A stretch of DNA of 64,000 bases, from positions 62,001-126,000 of the forward strand of contig NZ_JAUSXI010000001.1 of NCBI RefSeq assembly GCF_030815865.1. Reading direction: 5' to 3'. Positions 17,456 through 25,606 of this stretch are shown here, in pieces (positions within the stretch are counted from its first letter, which is position 1; every line of letters begins with the position of its first letter). Source of the DNA: Arthrobacter globiformis (GTDB lineage Bacteria > Actinomycetota > Actinomycetes > Actinomycetales > Micrococcaceae). The notes under the pieces were generated by a model that was not told the DNA's origin, ran no database searches, and saw only the letters and a program-made list of their open reading frames with translations. A program made the translations under genes and the position numbers.

Positions 17456-19473
17456 TATGCGTTGACCTTTCCGAACAGCTCCAGGACTTCGTCCACGGAT
17501 GTTGCGGCCTCAAGCTGCGCCACCTGCGCCTTGTTCGTGAAGACCTTCGCGATGGAGGACAGGATGTGGAGGTGTTCATTGTTGATGCCGGCCACGCCCA
17601 CCACGAACTTGACCTGCTTGCCGTTCCAGTCGATGCCCTCGGGGTAGCGGACCACGGACACGGCGGACTTCATGATGTGGTCCTTGGCGGCGTTGGTACC
17701 GTGCGGGATCGCCAGGAAGCTGCCCATGTACGTGGAGACGGATTCCTCCCGCTCGTGCATGGCCAGGATGTAGTCGTTGTCCACGGCTCCGCGCGCCAGC
17801 AGCAGCTGGCCCGCCTCGTCGATCGCGGCGTCGCGGGTTGCCGCGGTGCCGGTCAGGATCACACTGTCGGCCACCAGGATGTCCGACGGCGGGGCGCCGG
17901 CTTCCGCGGTCGCCTCGGCATCGGGGGCGGCACCCGCAGCAGCGGCGGGTGCAGCGGTTGCCGCAGCACCGCCGTGGGCGGTTTCCGGCGCGTTGCTGCT
18001 CTTGACCAGTTCCACGATTTCGTCATAGCGCGGGCTGTTCATGAAGTTATCCACCGAGTAGTGGACGGCGCTGGACGTGGCCGGTGCGGCCCGCTCGGTG
18101 AGGTCCTGGTGGGTGACCACCACGTCGTAGGTGTCGGTGAGGTTGGCGATGGACGCGTTGGTGACCTTGACGTCCGGGAAGCCGGCCGCCTTGATCTTGT
18201 TTCGCAGTACGGAGGCGCCCATGGCACTGGAGCCCATGCCGGCGTCGCACGCGAACACGATGTTCTCGACGGGACGGGTCAGGACCGCGGTGCCACCGGC
18301 TCCGGCGCCAGTGAGGGCGGAAGAGACGGAACTCTTCTTGCCTTTCATGTCCTCCATACGGCTGGTGGCGGCGCTGAGGTCGCCCTCGTCGTCCCGGTTC
18401 TTGGACGTCCGCAGGATCACCGAGGCGACGAGGAAGGAAACCGTCGTTGCGAGCAGGACTGAGAGGGCCACGCCGAGGTAGCTGTCACGGGCGGTCTGGG
18501 CGAACACCGCGAAAATGGAACCAGGGGCGGCCGGCGCCACAAGGCCGGAGTTGGTGATGGCCAGGGTCGCGATGCCTGTCATGCCGCCAGCGATAGAGGC
18601 GAGAATCAGGATCGGCTTCATCAGCACATACGGGAAGTAGATTTCGTGGATGCCGCCAAAGAAGTGGATGAGGGCGGCGCCCGGCGCTGAGGCCTTGGCA
18701 GCGCCACGGCCAAAGAACATGTAGGCAAGCAGGATGCCCAGGCCCGGGCCGGGGTTGGCCTCTAGCAGGAAGAGGATGGACTTGCCCTGCTCCAGCGACT
18801 GCTGGATGCCCAGCGGGGTCAGCACGCCGTGGTTGATGGCGTTGTTCAGGAAGAGCACCTTGGCGGGCTCGATGAAGATGGAGGTCAGCGGCAGCAGTCC
18901 GTTGTTCACCAGGAACTGGACCACGTTGCCGGCTCCGGCGCTGAAGGCCTGGACCAGCGGGGCAATCCCGTAGAAGCCCAGCAGGGCCAGCAGGGCGCCC
19001 CAGATGCCGGCGGAGAAGTTGTTCACCAGCATCTCGAAGCCGGGACGGATCTTGCCGTGCCAGATCGCATCGAGCTTCTTGATGGTCCAGCCGCCCAGCG
19101 GACCCATGATCATGGCTCCAATGAACATGGGGATACCGGCGCCGACAATCACGCCCATAGTGCCGATGGCACCCACCACGCCGCCGCGGACGTCATAGAC
19201 CATCCTGCCGCCGGTGTAGGCAATCAGGAGGGGAAGCAGGTACTTGATCATGGGACCGACGAGGCCCAAATTGGCGACACCCTCGGCATTGGTGCCAAAT
19301 CCGCCAAGCTCGGGTACGGGGATCCAGCCCTTTTCAATGAAGAGGGCGGTGATGAGGCCCCAGGCGATGAAGGCGCCGATGTTGGGCATGATCATGCCGG
19401 ACAGGAACGTCCCGAACCTCTGGACGTGCACCCGTGCGCTGGTTTTCGGTTTTGCAACTGTCTCTGTTGCCAT
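17455..19473 (-). CDS. mtlA: PTS mannitol transporter subunit IICBA
   Basis: 672 residues, a complete IIC-IIB-IIA fusion. The IIC part (about 18-355) has the GIHEIYF motif at 274-280. IIB follows with phospho-Cys409 (FACDAGMGSSAMG). An Ala-rich linker (about 500-530) leads to IIA with phospho-His591 (AIPHGT). It imports mannitol and phosphorylates it to mannitol 1-phosphate for MtlD. The start at ATG 19473 has AGGAAA upstream. The TetR gene lies 53 bp upstream in the same direction; ptsI is divergent. Confidence 0.95.
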   Translation of the reverse strand: MATETVAKPKTSARVHVQRFGTFLSGMIMPNIGAFIAWGLITALFIEKGWIPVPELGGFGTNAEGVANLGLVGPMIKYLLPLLIAYTGGRMVYDVRGGVVGAIGTMGVIVGAGIPMFIGAMIMGPLGGWTIKKLDAIWHGKIRPGFEMLVNNFSAGIWGALLALLGFYGIAPLVQAFSAGAGNVVQFLVNNGLLPLTSIFIEPAKVLFLNNAINHGVLTPLGIQQSLEQGKSILFLLEANPGPGLGILLAYMFFGRGAAKASAPGAALIHFFGGIHEIYFPYVLMKPILILASIAGGMTGIATLAITNSGLVAPAAPGSIFAVFAQTARDSYLGVALSVLLATTVSFLVASVILRTSKNRDDEGDLSAATSRMEDMKGKKSSVSSALTGAGAGGTAVLTRPVENIVFACDAGMGSSAMGASVLRNKIKAAGFPDVKVTNASIANLTDTYDVVVTHQDLTERAAPATSSAVHYSVDNFMNSPRYDEIVELVKSSNAPETAHGGAAATAAPAAAAGAAPDAEATAEAGAPPSDILVADSVILTGTAATRDAAIDEAGQLLLARGAVDNDYILAMHEREESVSTYMGSFLAIPHGTNAAKDHIMKSAVSVVRYPEGIDWNGKQVKFVVGVAGINNEHLHILSSIAKVFTNKAQVAQLEAATSVDEVLELFGKVNA

Positions 19474-19526
19474 GTGATTTCCTAACGTGGTCCCTGCTGC
19501 ACCGCAGGATGGTCCGATAGTTTCGT

Positions 19527-20255
19527 CTAGCCGGTGGAACTGTTGGAGATCCGGTGGAGCCATTCGAGAAAGAGCTTGAGTTCCGAGCTGGACAGCTGGT
19601 CCGAGTGCGATGCCTGCAGCGCCGCGTTCAGCGCGATGGCAGCCACCACCACGGATGATTTCCCGGAATCCTCCGGTCCGGCATTCCTGCCCTGATCACT
19701 GGACACCGCGAAGATCATGGCGTCCCGCGTCATGGTGGACAGCTCGAGGTTCCGCTCGGCCACCGGTTCGGCGATCAGCATGAGCGTCACGCCCACGTTG
19801 GCTGCCAGGATGCTTCTGGCAGCCTCCCGCGGCTGGACGTTCAGCTGCCCGGCAGCGGCTGCCTTGTTCAGCATCTCCTCCATGAGAGCCTCGGCATCGG
19901 CAACGATGGCGGGACGGCTCTCGGGGCGGATGTTACCGAACATGACCAGATAAAGTTCCGGCTGATTGAGCCCGAACTGCACGTGGTTGTCCCACATCCG
20001 CCGGATGTCAACCAGCGGCTGTCCGGACGGGGCGAAGTCCCGTTCGCCGGCCACATATTCTTCAAAGCCCGCGGCGACAACTGCGTCAAACAGGCCCTCC
20101 TTGTCACCGAAGTGGTGATAGAGGGTGGGCGCCGTGACGCCCGCCAGCTGCGTGATCTGGCGGGTGGAGACAGCGGCCCCCGCGGAGTTGGCCAGCAATT
20201 CGGCTGCCGCACGCAACAGCCTCATTTTGGGCGGAAGCTGGCCATCGAAACTCAT
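19527..20255 (-). CDS. TetR family regulator of the mannitol operon (probable)
   Basis: 242 residues. N-terminal HTH: GAAVSTRQITQLAGVTAPTL then YHHFGDKEGLFDAVV. The C-terminal ligand domain is not diagnostic. Known mannitol operons are usually controlled by MtlR, a PTS-domain activator or a DeoR/SorC-type protein, so a TetR in this place is unusual. A 15-bp dyad lies 19 bp upstream of its start. TAGGGT lies 7 nt before the ATG, suggesting a leaderless transcript. Confidence 0.85.
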   Translation of the reverse strand: MSFDGQLPPKMRLLRAAAELLANSAGAAVSTRQITQLAGVTAPTLYHHFGDKEGLFDAVVAAGFEEYVAGERDFAPSGQPLVDIRRMWDNHVQFGLNQPELYLVMFGNIRPESRPAIVADAEALMEEMLNKAAAAGQLNVQPREAARSILAANVGVTLMLIAEPVAERNLELSTMTRDAMIFAVSSDQGRNAGPEDSGKSSVVVAAIALNAALQASHSDQLSSSELKLFLEWLHRISNSSTG

Positions 20256-20273
20256 AACCGCTACCCTAGCACC

Positions 20274-20288
20274 TATAGCAACGCTATA
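20274..20288. promoter_or_regulatory. Candidate TetR operator
   Basis: Perfect dyad TATAGC-AAC-GCTATA in the interval between the TetR gene and ptsI, just upstream of the TetR -10 hexamer (20263-20268). Confidence 0.6.
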
Positions 20289-20418
20289 TGAACTGAATCA
20301 CATACAATTTTTCCCAGGCACCGCAACGCAGCATCGGACGTAGCCGTTCCGAGCTTCCGGGCTCCCGCCCGAGCAAATACCGGCGGGCCTGGCTACCGGC
20401 AGAGAACGAGGACCTTCA

Positions 20419-22104
20419 GTGCAGAACTTCCCAGGAGTAGGCGTCAGCCCCGGCCGCATCATCGGAACGATCCGGCAGATGCCCAAGCCCATCAGCGAAC
20501 CTCCGGCCGGCGAACAGCTGCCCGCCGGCACTACCCCGGAGGATGCAACCGCGGCACTGAAGGCGGCGGCTACCGCTGTCCACGATGAGCTGAAGGCGCG
20601 CGCGGACCACGCCGCCGGTGATGGCAAGGCCGTCCTGGAAGCCACGGCCCTGATGGCCAAGGACACCATGCTGATCAAGGGCGCAGCTAAGCTGATCGCC
20701 CGCGGCACCTCGCCTCAGCGGGCCATCTGGGAATCGGGCTCCTCGGTTTCGGAAATGCTGCACAACCTCGGCGGTTACATGGCGGAACGCGCCACCGACA
20801 TCCTGGACGTCCGCGCCCGCATCGTGGCCGAACTCCGTGGCGTATCCGCCCCGGGCATCCCGTCGTCAAACGAACCGTTCATCCTGGTGGCCGAGGATCT
20901 GGCCCCCGCCGACACCGCCACCCTGGACCCGAACAAGGTCCTCGCACTGGTCACCGCCGGCGGCGGTCCGCAGTCCCACACCGCGATCATCGCCCGCTCA
21001 CTCGGTCTGCCCGCCGTCGTGGCCGCCGTCGGCGTGGACGAGCTCCCGGACGGCACCGAGGTTTACGTCGACGGCGCCGCCGGTTCCATCACGGCCAGCC
21101 CGGACGACACACTGCGCGCAGCCGCCGAGGCCTGGGCCGCCACGGCCTCCCTGCTGGCCGAGTTCAGCGGTACGGGCTCGACGGCGGACGGCCACCTCGT
21201 GCCTCTCCTCGCCAACGTGGGCGGGGCCAAGGACGCCCAGGCCGCGGCCAAGCTCGGCGCCCAGGGCGTGGGCCTGTTCCGCACCGAGTTCTGCTTCCTC
21301 GAACGTGACACCGAGCCCACCGTCGAGGAACAGGCCGCCGCATACAAGGGCGTGTTCGACGCCTTCCCCGGCAAGAAGGTGGTGCTCCGCACCCTGGACG
21401 CAGGCGCGGACAAGCCGCTCCCGTTCCTCACGGACGCCACCGAACCCAACCCGGCCCTGGGGGTGCGCGGCTACCGCACCGACTTCACCACCCCGGGTGT
21501 CCTTGACCGGCAGCTGGAGGCGATTGCGAAGGCCGAAAAGGAGTCGGAGGCTGACGTTTGGGTCATGGCCCCAATGATTTCGACGGCGGAGGAAGCCGCC
21601 CGTTTCGCCACCATGTGCGCCGAGGCCGGCATCAAGACGCCGGGCGTGATGGTGGAGGTTCCCTCCGCCGCTCTCACGGCCGACACCATCCTGCGCGAAG
21701 TGCAGTTCGCCAGCCTGGGAACCAACGACCTCACCCAGTACGCCATGGCCGCCGACCGCCAACTCGGTCCGCTCGCCGGGCTGAACACGCCGTGGCAGCC
21801 TGCCGTGCTGCGGCTCGTGGGCCTGACCGTTGAGGGTTCCAGGGCTGAGGGACACAACAAGCCGGTGGGCGTCTGCGGCGAGGCCGCGGCGGACCCGGCC
21901 CTCGCCGTTGTGCTGACCGGGCTGGGCGTCACCACGCTCTCCATGACCGCCCGCTCGCTGGCTGCCGTGGCCGCCGTGCTGAAGACCGTCACGCTGGCGG
22001 AGGCCCAGGAGCTGGCCAAGCTGGCGCTGTCCGCGCCTAGCGCTGTGGAAGCCCGGGCATGGGTCCGGGAAAAGCTGCCCGTGTTGGAAGAGCTCGGACT
22101 GTAG
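20419..22104 (+). CDS. ptsI: Phosphoenolpyruvate-protein phosphotransferase (PTS enzyme I)
   Basis: 561 residues, full length. The active-site histidine is His187 in GGGPQSHTAIIARSLGLPAVV; the C-terminal PEP-binding barrel has GVGLFRTEFCFLER, DAGADKPLPF, MVEVPSA, and the GTNDLTQYAMAADR and VCGEAAAD motifs. It transfers phosphate from PEP to HPr, feeding MtlA next door. The start is GTG 20419 with GAGGA upstream. No HPr gene is seen nearby, which many PTS loci have. A 52-bp perfect palindrome ends the unit. Confidence 0.95.
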   Translation: MQNFPGVGVSPGRIIGTIRQMPKPISEPPAGEQLPAGTTPEDATAALKAAATAVHDELKARADHAAGDGKAVLEATALMAKDTMLIKGAAKLIARGTSPQRAIWESGSSVSEMLHNLGGYMAERATDILDVRARIVAELRGVSAPGIPSSNEPFILVAEDLAPADTATLDPNKVLALVTAGGGPQSHTAIIARSLGLPAVVAAVGVDELPDGTEVYVDGAAGSITASPDDTLRAAAEAWAATASLLAEFSGTGSTADGHLVPLLANVGGAKDAQAAAKLGAQGVGLFRTEFCFLERDTEPTVEEQAAAYKGVFDAFPGKKVVLRTLDAGADKPLPFLTDATEPNPALGVRGYRTDFTTPGVLDRQLEAIAKAEKESEADVWVMAPMISTAEEAARFATMCAEAGIKTPGVMVEVPSAALTADTILREVQFASLGTNDLTQYAMAADRQLGPLAGLNTPWQPAVLRLVGLTVEGSRAEGHNKPVGVCGEAAADPALAVVLTGLGVTTLSMTARSLAAVAAVLKTVTLAEAQELAKLALSAPSAVEARAWVREKLPVLEELGL

Positions 22105-22173
22105 CTCGACTGCAGGTCTGACGGCCCGGCAGCAGGCAAGCTCCAAGGCAGGAAAGCGACAGAAACAGGCAAA

Positions 22174-22225
22174 CGGCCAAAGCAGGCAGGCGCCCGGAAT
22201 TCCGGGCGCCTGCCTGCTTTGGCCG
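22174..22225. terminator. 52-bp perfect palindrome between ptsI and hydrolase
   Basis: Each arm is 26 bp with no mismatch, centred between 22199 and 22200 (GGAATTCC core). It sits between convergent genes and probably terminates both. Confidence 0.8.
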
Positions 22226-22242
22226 CTAACCCATTATGAATT

Positions 22243-23079
22243 TCAGGCCGTCGAGCCCTCCGCTGCCGCGGAGCCCTCGGCCGCGGTACCGGCCCAGTGC
22301 CGGATGGTCCGGGCAACCCTTTCGGTAGCGGTGTCCTGAACGACGTGCCCACGCCCGGGGACCTCGGCAAACGCGCCATCCGGGGCCTGCGCGGCGAGAT
22401 ATTCGCACCACGGCCTGCGGGCGATCGGATCCCTTCCGCCACGGAGGACGAGCACCGGCTGCGCCACGCCGGACACCCGGGAATCCAGCGGATACTCCAT
22501 CATCACGGGCAGTTCGGTCAGGTACCATCGAACACCGGTTCGGAAGTAGTCGGTAAACACCACGACGTTCGTCAGCGGGGGCTCGCTGAAGAGGGAATCC
22601 CTCGTCAGTGCAAGCGCATGCCAGGCGGCGCTCCTGCGGGCGGGATCCACCACCGGACCCATGAGCACTATCCGGCTCACCAGCCCGGGTGCCTGGAGCG
22701 CCAATTCCACCGCGAACTGGACCCCCATGGAATGGCCCACCACGATGCAGGACTCCACGGCATACTCAGCCAGGACCGCCGCGACGAAAGCCGCGTACTC
22801 ACCGACCGTCACCTGCCGGCCTGGACGCGGCGTGCCGCCGAAGCCCGGCAGGTCGAAGGAGTAGACGGCAGCACCCCGTTCGGCACCCTCCGCCTGCTGC
22901 CCCTGTCCTTCCGGGCCTTGGGCCAGTTCGACGTGCAGCCGGGCGAAGTAGCGGTGCGAGACGCCGATGCCGTGGAGCAGTACATAGGCCGGCTGCTCCG
23001 CGGCCGACGCCTCGTTCGACGTGTACAGGCGGCCCGTCAGGCCGTTCGCCGTCACTACTACTCCACCACTAAGTCTCAT
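22243..23079 (-). CDS. Alpha/beta hydrolase
   Basis: 278 residues of the alpha/beta-hydrolase fold. The oxyanion-side motif LLHGIGVSHRYFARL, the nucleophile elbow GHSMGVQ and a late catalytic histidine (GRGHVVQDTATE) are visible; the acid residue is probably in the GGRDPIA segment. Serine hydrolases of this type act on esters or cleave C-C bonds, so no substrate is assigned. TATGCT lies 6 nt before the ATG, fitting a leaderless transcript. Confidence 0.85.
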   Translation of the reverse strand: MRLSGGVVVTANGLTGRLYTSNEASAAEQPAYVLLHGIGVSHRYFARLHVELAQGPEGQGQQAEGAERGAAVYSFDLPGFGGTPRPGRQVTVGEYAAFVAAVLAEYAVESCIVVGHSMGVQFAVELALQAPGLVSRIVLMGPVVDPARRSAAWHALALTRDSLFSEPPLTNVVVFTDYFRTGVRWYLTELPVMMEYPLDSRVSGVAQPVLVLRGGRDPIARRPWCEYLAAQAPDGAFAEVPGRGHVVQDTATERVARTIRHWAGTAAEGSAAAEGSTA

Positions 23080-23127
23080 CCGCCGAGCATATCCAACTCA
23101 CCGTTCCGCAGCGGTTAGGCTTCTGCC

Positions 23128-23556
23128 ATGGCTCTGATTGCTCCCAGGGTGGCGCCCGCCCTTCCTGCCGAAGACGCGCTGGCGCTGCAGCGCGCGCTCG
23201 ACGGCGGCACTGACATCACCGTGTTCGTGGACGGCACTGTCCACCGCCTCCCGCCCCAGGCGAGAGACGCCGTCGTCGACCTCCTGGCAAGGTTCAGCCG
23301 CGGCGAAGCGGTGACTGTAAGCAGCGTGGAGGAAATGCTCACCACCTCAAAGGCGGCCGAACTGGCCGGCATCTCCCACACCTACCTGCGGAACATGACG
23401 GACCGGGGCGAGATCCCGGTGGAATACCGCGGCACACACCGACGCATCCGGCTGGCCGCCATCATGGCATGGCTGGAGGGGCAGAAAAAGAAGCAGGCGG
23501 CAGCGGCCGGAGAAGCCTCCGACGCCGGGACTTCCGACGGCGAGAGCGGACAGTAG
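23128..23556 (+). CDS. Excisionase-family (MerR-like HTH) DNA-binding protein, orphan antitoxin-like
   Basis: 142 residues. The C-terminal half is an excisionase/MerR-type winged HTH: MLTTSKAAELAGISHTYLRN, then DRGEIPVEYRGTHRRIRLAA and IMAWLEGQ. The N-terminal half resembles the region that covers a PIN-domain toxin in many actinobacterial antitoxins. Normally a PIN gene follows directly; here the next gene is a GntR regulator, so no toxin partner is present. TAGGCT lies 6 nt before the ATG, so the transcript is probably leaderless. Confidence 0.75.
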   Translation: MALIAPRVAPALPAEDALALQRALDGGTDITVFVDGTVHRLPPQARDAVVDLLARFSRGEAVTVSSVEEMLTTSKAAELAGISHTYLRNMTDRGEIPVEYRGTHRRIRLAAIMAWLEGQKKKQAAAAGEASDAGTSDGESGQ

Positions 23557-23669
23557 CGCCTCACTCGGCTCGGCGGTGACCGGAAACCTTAAACGTTAAA
23601 CGTGCAAAGATTGAAGGTAATCGGAAAAGCCCCGGCGACATCGGAGCCACGACTGCGGGAGGCCTGGGA

Positions 23670-24446
23670 ATGGGAAGTGCGGCAATTTCCACCTCGGCGC
23701 TTGACCTGCTGTTGCTGCTCCGCGGAAGCGAGCCCGAGGGGCTGGGCCGGGCCGACCAGGTTTCCTACCAGATTGAGACCGCCATCCTGATGGGCATCCT
23801 CACCGAAGGCGACAGGTTGCCCACGGAGTCCGTGCTTGCCGCGGAACTCGGCATCTCCCCGATCACCCTGCGGCAGTCCCTTGCCGCCCTGCGGACCAAG
23901 GGCCTGATCGAAACCAGCCGGGGACGCAGCGGCGGCAGTGTCATTCGCCGGCAGCTCGATTTCACAGACTCACAGTTGCAGGACAAGCTTCGGGAAACGA
24001 GCACGGAGGCGCTCAGGGACCTGGGCGACCTGGGTGCGGCCATCGCTTCAATGTCAGCGCGGCTTGCGGCCGGGCGGGCGGACCCCAAGAATGTGGAGCA
24101 CCTTGAAGATCTGGCGAGGCGCCACCGGGACTCGGCCGATGACCGGGCCCGGCGCCGCATGGACAGCCGGTTCCACGTTGCCGTCAGCATTGCCGCGCAG
24201 TCCAGCAGGCTGACCTCGGCCGCCCTTCAGCTTGAAGCCGAGGTGATGACCCTGTGGTGGGGGCGCTCCGGCCAGGCCGGCAGCGACGGCAAGTCGGTGG
24301 AAGAACACGCCGCAATCGTTGATGCAATCAGGGCCCGGGACTCGGACGCGGCCGCCAGCGCGGCAGAACGACACAGCCGCAACGAGACCGAACACTTGAT
24401 AGAGCAGCATCTCAGGTTGACGATGAGGCCCGAAGAAGGTGCGTGA
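23670..24446 (+). CDS. GntR family transcriptional regulator (FCD type)
   Basis: 258 residues. The winged HTH lies near residues 30-95 (DRLPTESVLAAELGISPITL, then RQSLAALRTKGLIETSRGRS). The all-helical C-terminal domain (about 105-245) has the FCD look, with RRRMDSRFHVAVSIAAQSSR and EEHAAIVDAIRARDSDAA. FCD domains bind small organic acids. The ribosome site GGGAGG is upstream. Its last codons overlap the start of the Cache-domain gene, so the two are translationally coupled and probably work together. Confidence 0.88.
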   Translation: MGSAAISTSALDLLLLLRGSEPEGLGRADQVSYQIETAILMGILTEGDRLPTESVLAAELGISPITLRQSLAALRTKGLIETSRGRSGGSVIRRQLDFTDSQLQDKLRETSTEALRDLGDLGAAIASMSARLAAGRADPKNVEHLEDLARRHRDSADDRARRRMDSRFHVAVSIAAQSSRLTSAALQLEAEVMTLWWGRSGQAGSDGKSVEEHAAIVDAIRARDSDAAASAAERHSRNETEHLIEQHLRLTMRPEEGA

Positions 24447-25170
24447 CGTGGAGACCGTAGAAGAGGCCCTTGAGCGGACGGCCGCCGTGCTCTCCTCCAG
24501 CATCAGCCGCGTTTTCGTTGACCTGGAGAAGATTGCGGGCACCGTTTCGGCGGCGGCGGCGGCAGCCGCGTCAGGCGTACCCCGCCGCAGCGAATTCCTG
24601 TTCCTGAAACAGGAACTGGCCAACTTCATCAAGCTGCACTCGGACATCATCGTCGGGGCCGGCATCGCCTACGCCCCGGGGAGCCTCCGGGAAGCAACCC
24701 ACTGGCTGGAATGGTGGCGGACGCAACGGACGGGTGAACCCCGTTTCGTCACCCATGACCTCAACCCGGACTCGCTGAACTACTACGACTACACAACCCG
24801 CGACTGGTTCACTATCCCGTCCGCCAGCGGGCAGCCCGTGGCGGTTGGACCCTACGTTGATTTCGGCGGCATCAACGTCAACATCATCACGCTCTGCGTT
24901 CCGGCGCCCACCGCGCAGGGGATTCAGATCCTGGGGTGCGACCTTACCCTGGCGAACCTTGAAGGAATCTTCCTGCGGGCCCTTCAGCTCCGCGAGCCCC
25001 TGGTGGTCCTGCTTGGACCCAACGGCCGCGTCATCGCGTCCAACAACGCACGCATCGCCACAGGAACTTTGTTCCTGGAAGAGGACATGGCGCGGGCCGA
25101 CATCTCAATGGACGTTTCGCCCGCCAACCCCGCGCGTCTGCCGTGGAAGCTGATCACCCTCCGGGATTAG
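24439..25170 (+). CDS. Soluble Cache/PDC-domain protein coupled to GntR regulator
   Basis: 243 residues. The central part looks like a double Cache (PDC) ligand-sensing domain: FIKLHSDIIVGAGIAYAPGS, then NYYDYTTRDWFTIP, GPYVDFGGINVNIITLCVPA and ILGCDLTLANLEGIF. Such domains normally sit outside the cell between two membrane segments of chemoreceptors or kinases. Here no signal peptide, membrane segment or output domain is visible, so it should be cytoplasmic. It starts at GTG 24439, overlapping the GntR stop by 8 nt; a second GTG at 24448 is an alternative. Confidence 0.75.
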   Translation: MRDVETVEEALERTAAVLSSSISRVFVDLEKIAGTVSAAAAAAASGVPRRSEFLFLKQELANFIKLHSDIIVGAGIAYAPGSLREATHWLEWWRTQRTGEPRFVTHDLNPDSLNYYDYTTRDWFTIPSASGQPVAVGPYVDFGGINVNIITLCVPAPTAQGIQILGCDLTLANLEGIFLRALQLREPLVVLLGPNGRVIASNNARIATGTLFLEEDMARADISMDVSPANPARLPWKLITLRD

Positions 25171-25290
25171 GCTCCTTCGTGGGGCAGTAGATGTCCCGGC
25201 CTGCACGCAAAAATGACGGGGTGATAAGGATCAAGCAACGATCCCCCGCAACCAGGGTTTCCGGCTGGCGCACGGGGTTACTCTTTATTC

Positions 25291-25578
25291 GTGGTGAGAT
25301 TCAGGGGGTTGCACATCGTGGCGGGCATCGTCGCTATGGGTGTGGCTGCTGCCTTGGGAATCATCATGGGCCTGAACAACACCGCCGTTTTTACCTCTAG
25401 CTGCGTGGTCTTCGTGGCAGTATCCCTGTGGGTCCAGAGCCGCGTCGCCAAGTTCCGCACCCAGCTCCGGGGACTCCCGCAACATCTTCCCGACGCCGTC
25501 ACGCTGGAACGGACCGCAGAGCGGACCACGGAGCGTCCTGCCGAGCAGCTGCCCAGCGGTGAAGGCAACGCCGCCTAG
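25291..25578 (+). CDS. Small membrane protein, hypothetical
   Basis: 95 residues with two hydrophobic segments near residues 8-28 and 33-50, then a charged C terminus with an ERTAERTTERPAEQ repeat. Family not recognised. The GTG start is supported by TACTCT ending 6 nt before it, the leaderless pattern seen in many neighbours. Confidence 0.55.
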   Translation: MVRFRGLHIVAGIVAMGVAAALGIIMGLNNTAVFTSSCVVFVAVSLWVQSRVAKFRTQLRGLPQHLPDAVTLERTAERTTERPAEQLPSGEGNAA

Positions 25579-25606
25579 TTGGTTCCCCTGTGCTCGGGTC
25601 CTGTTC

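Noticed and set aside
20998..22146. A 382-codon open frame on the minus strand
   Set aside because: Antisense to ptsI, no domain.
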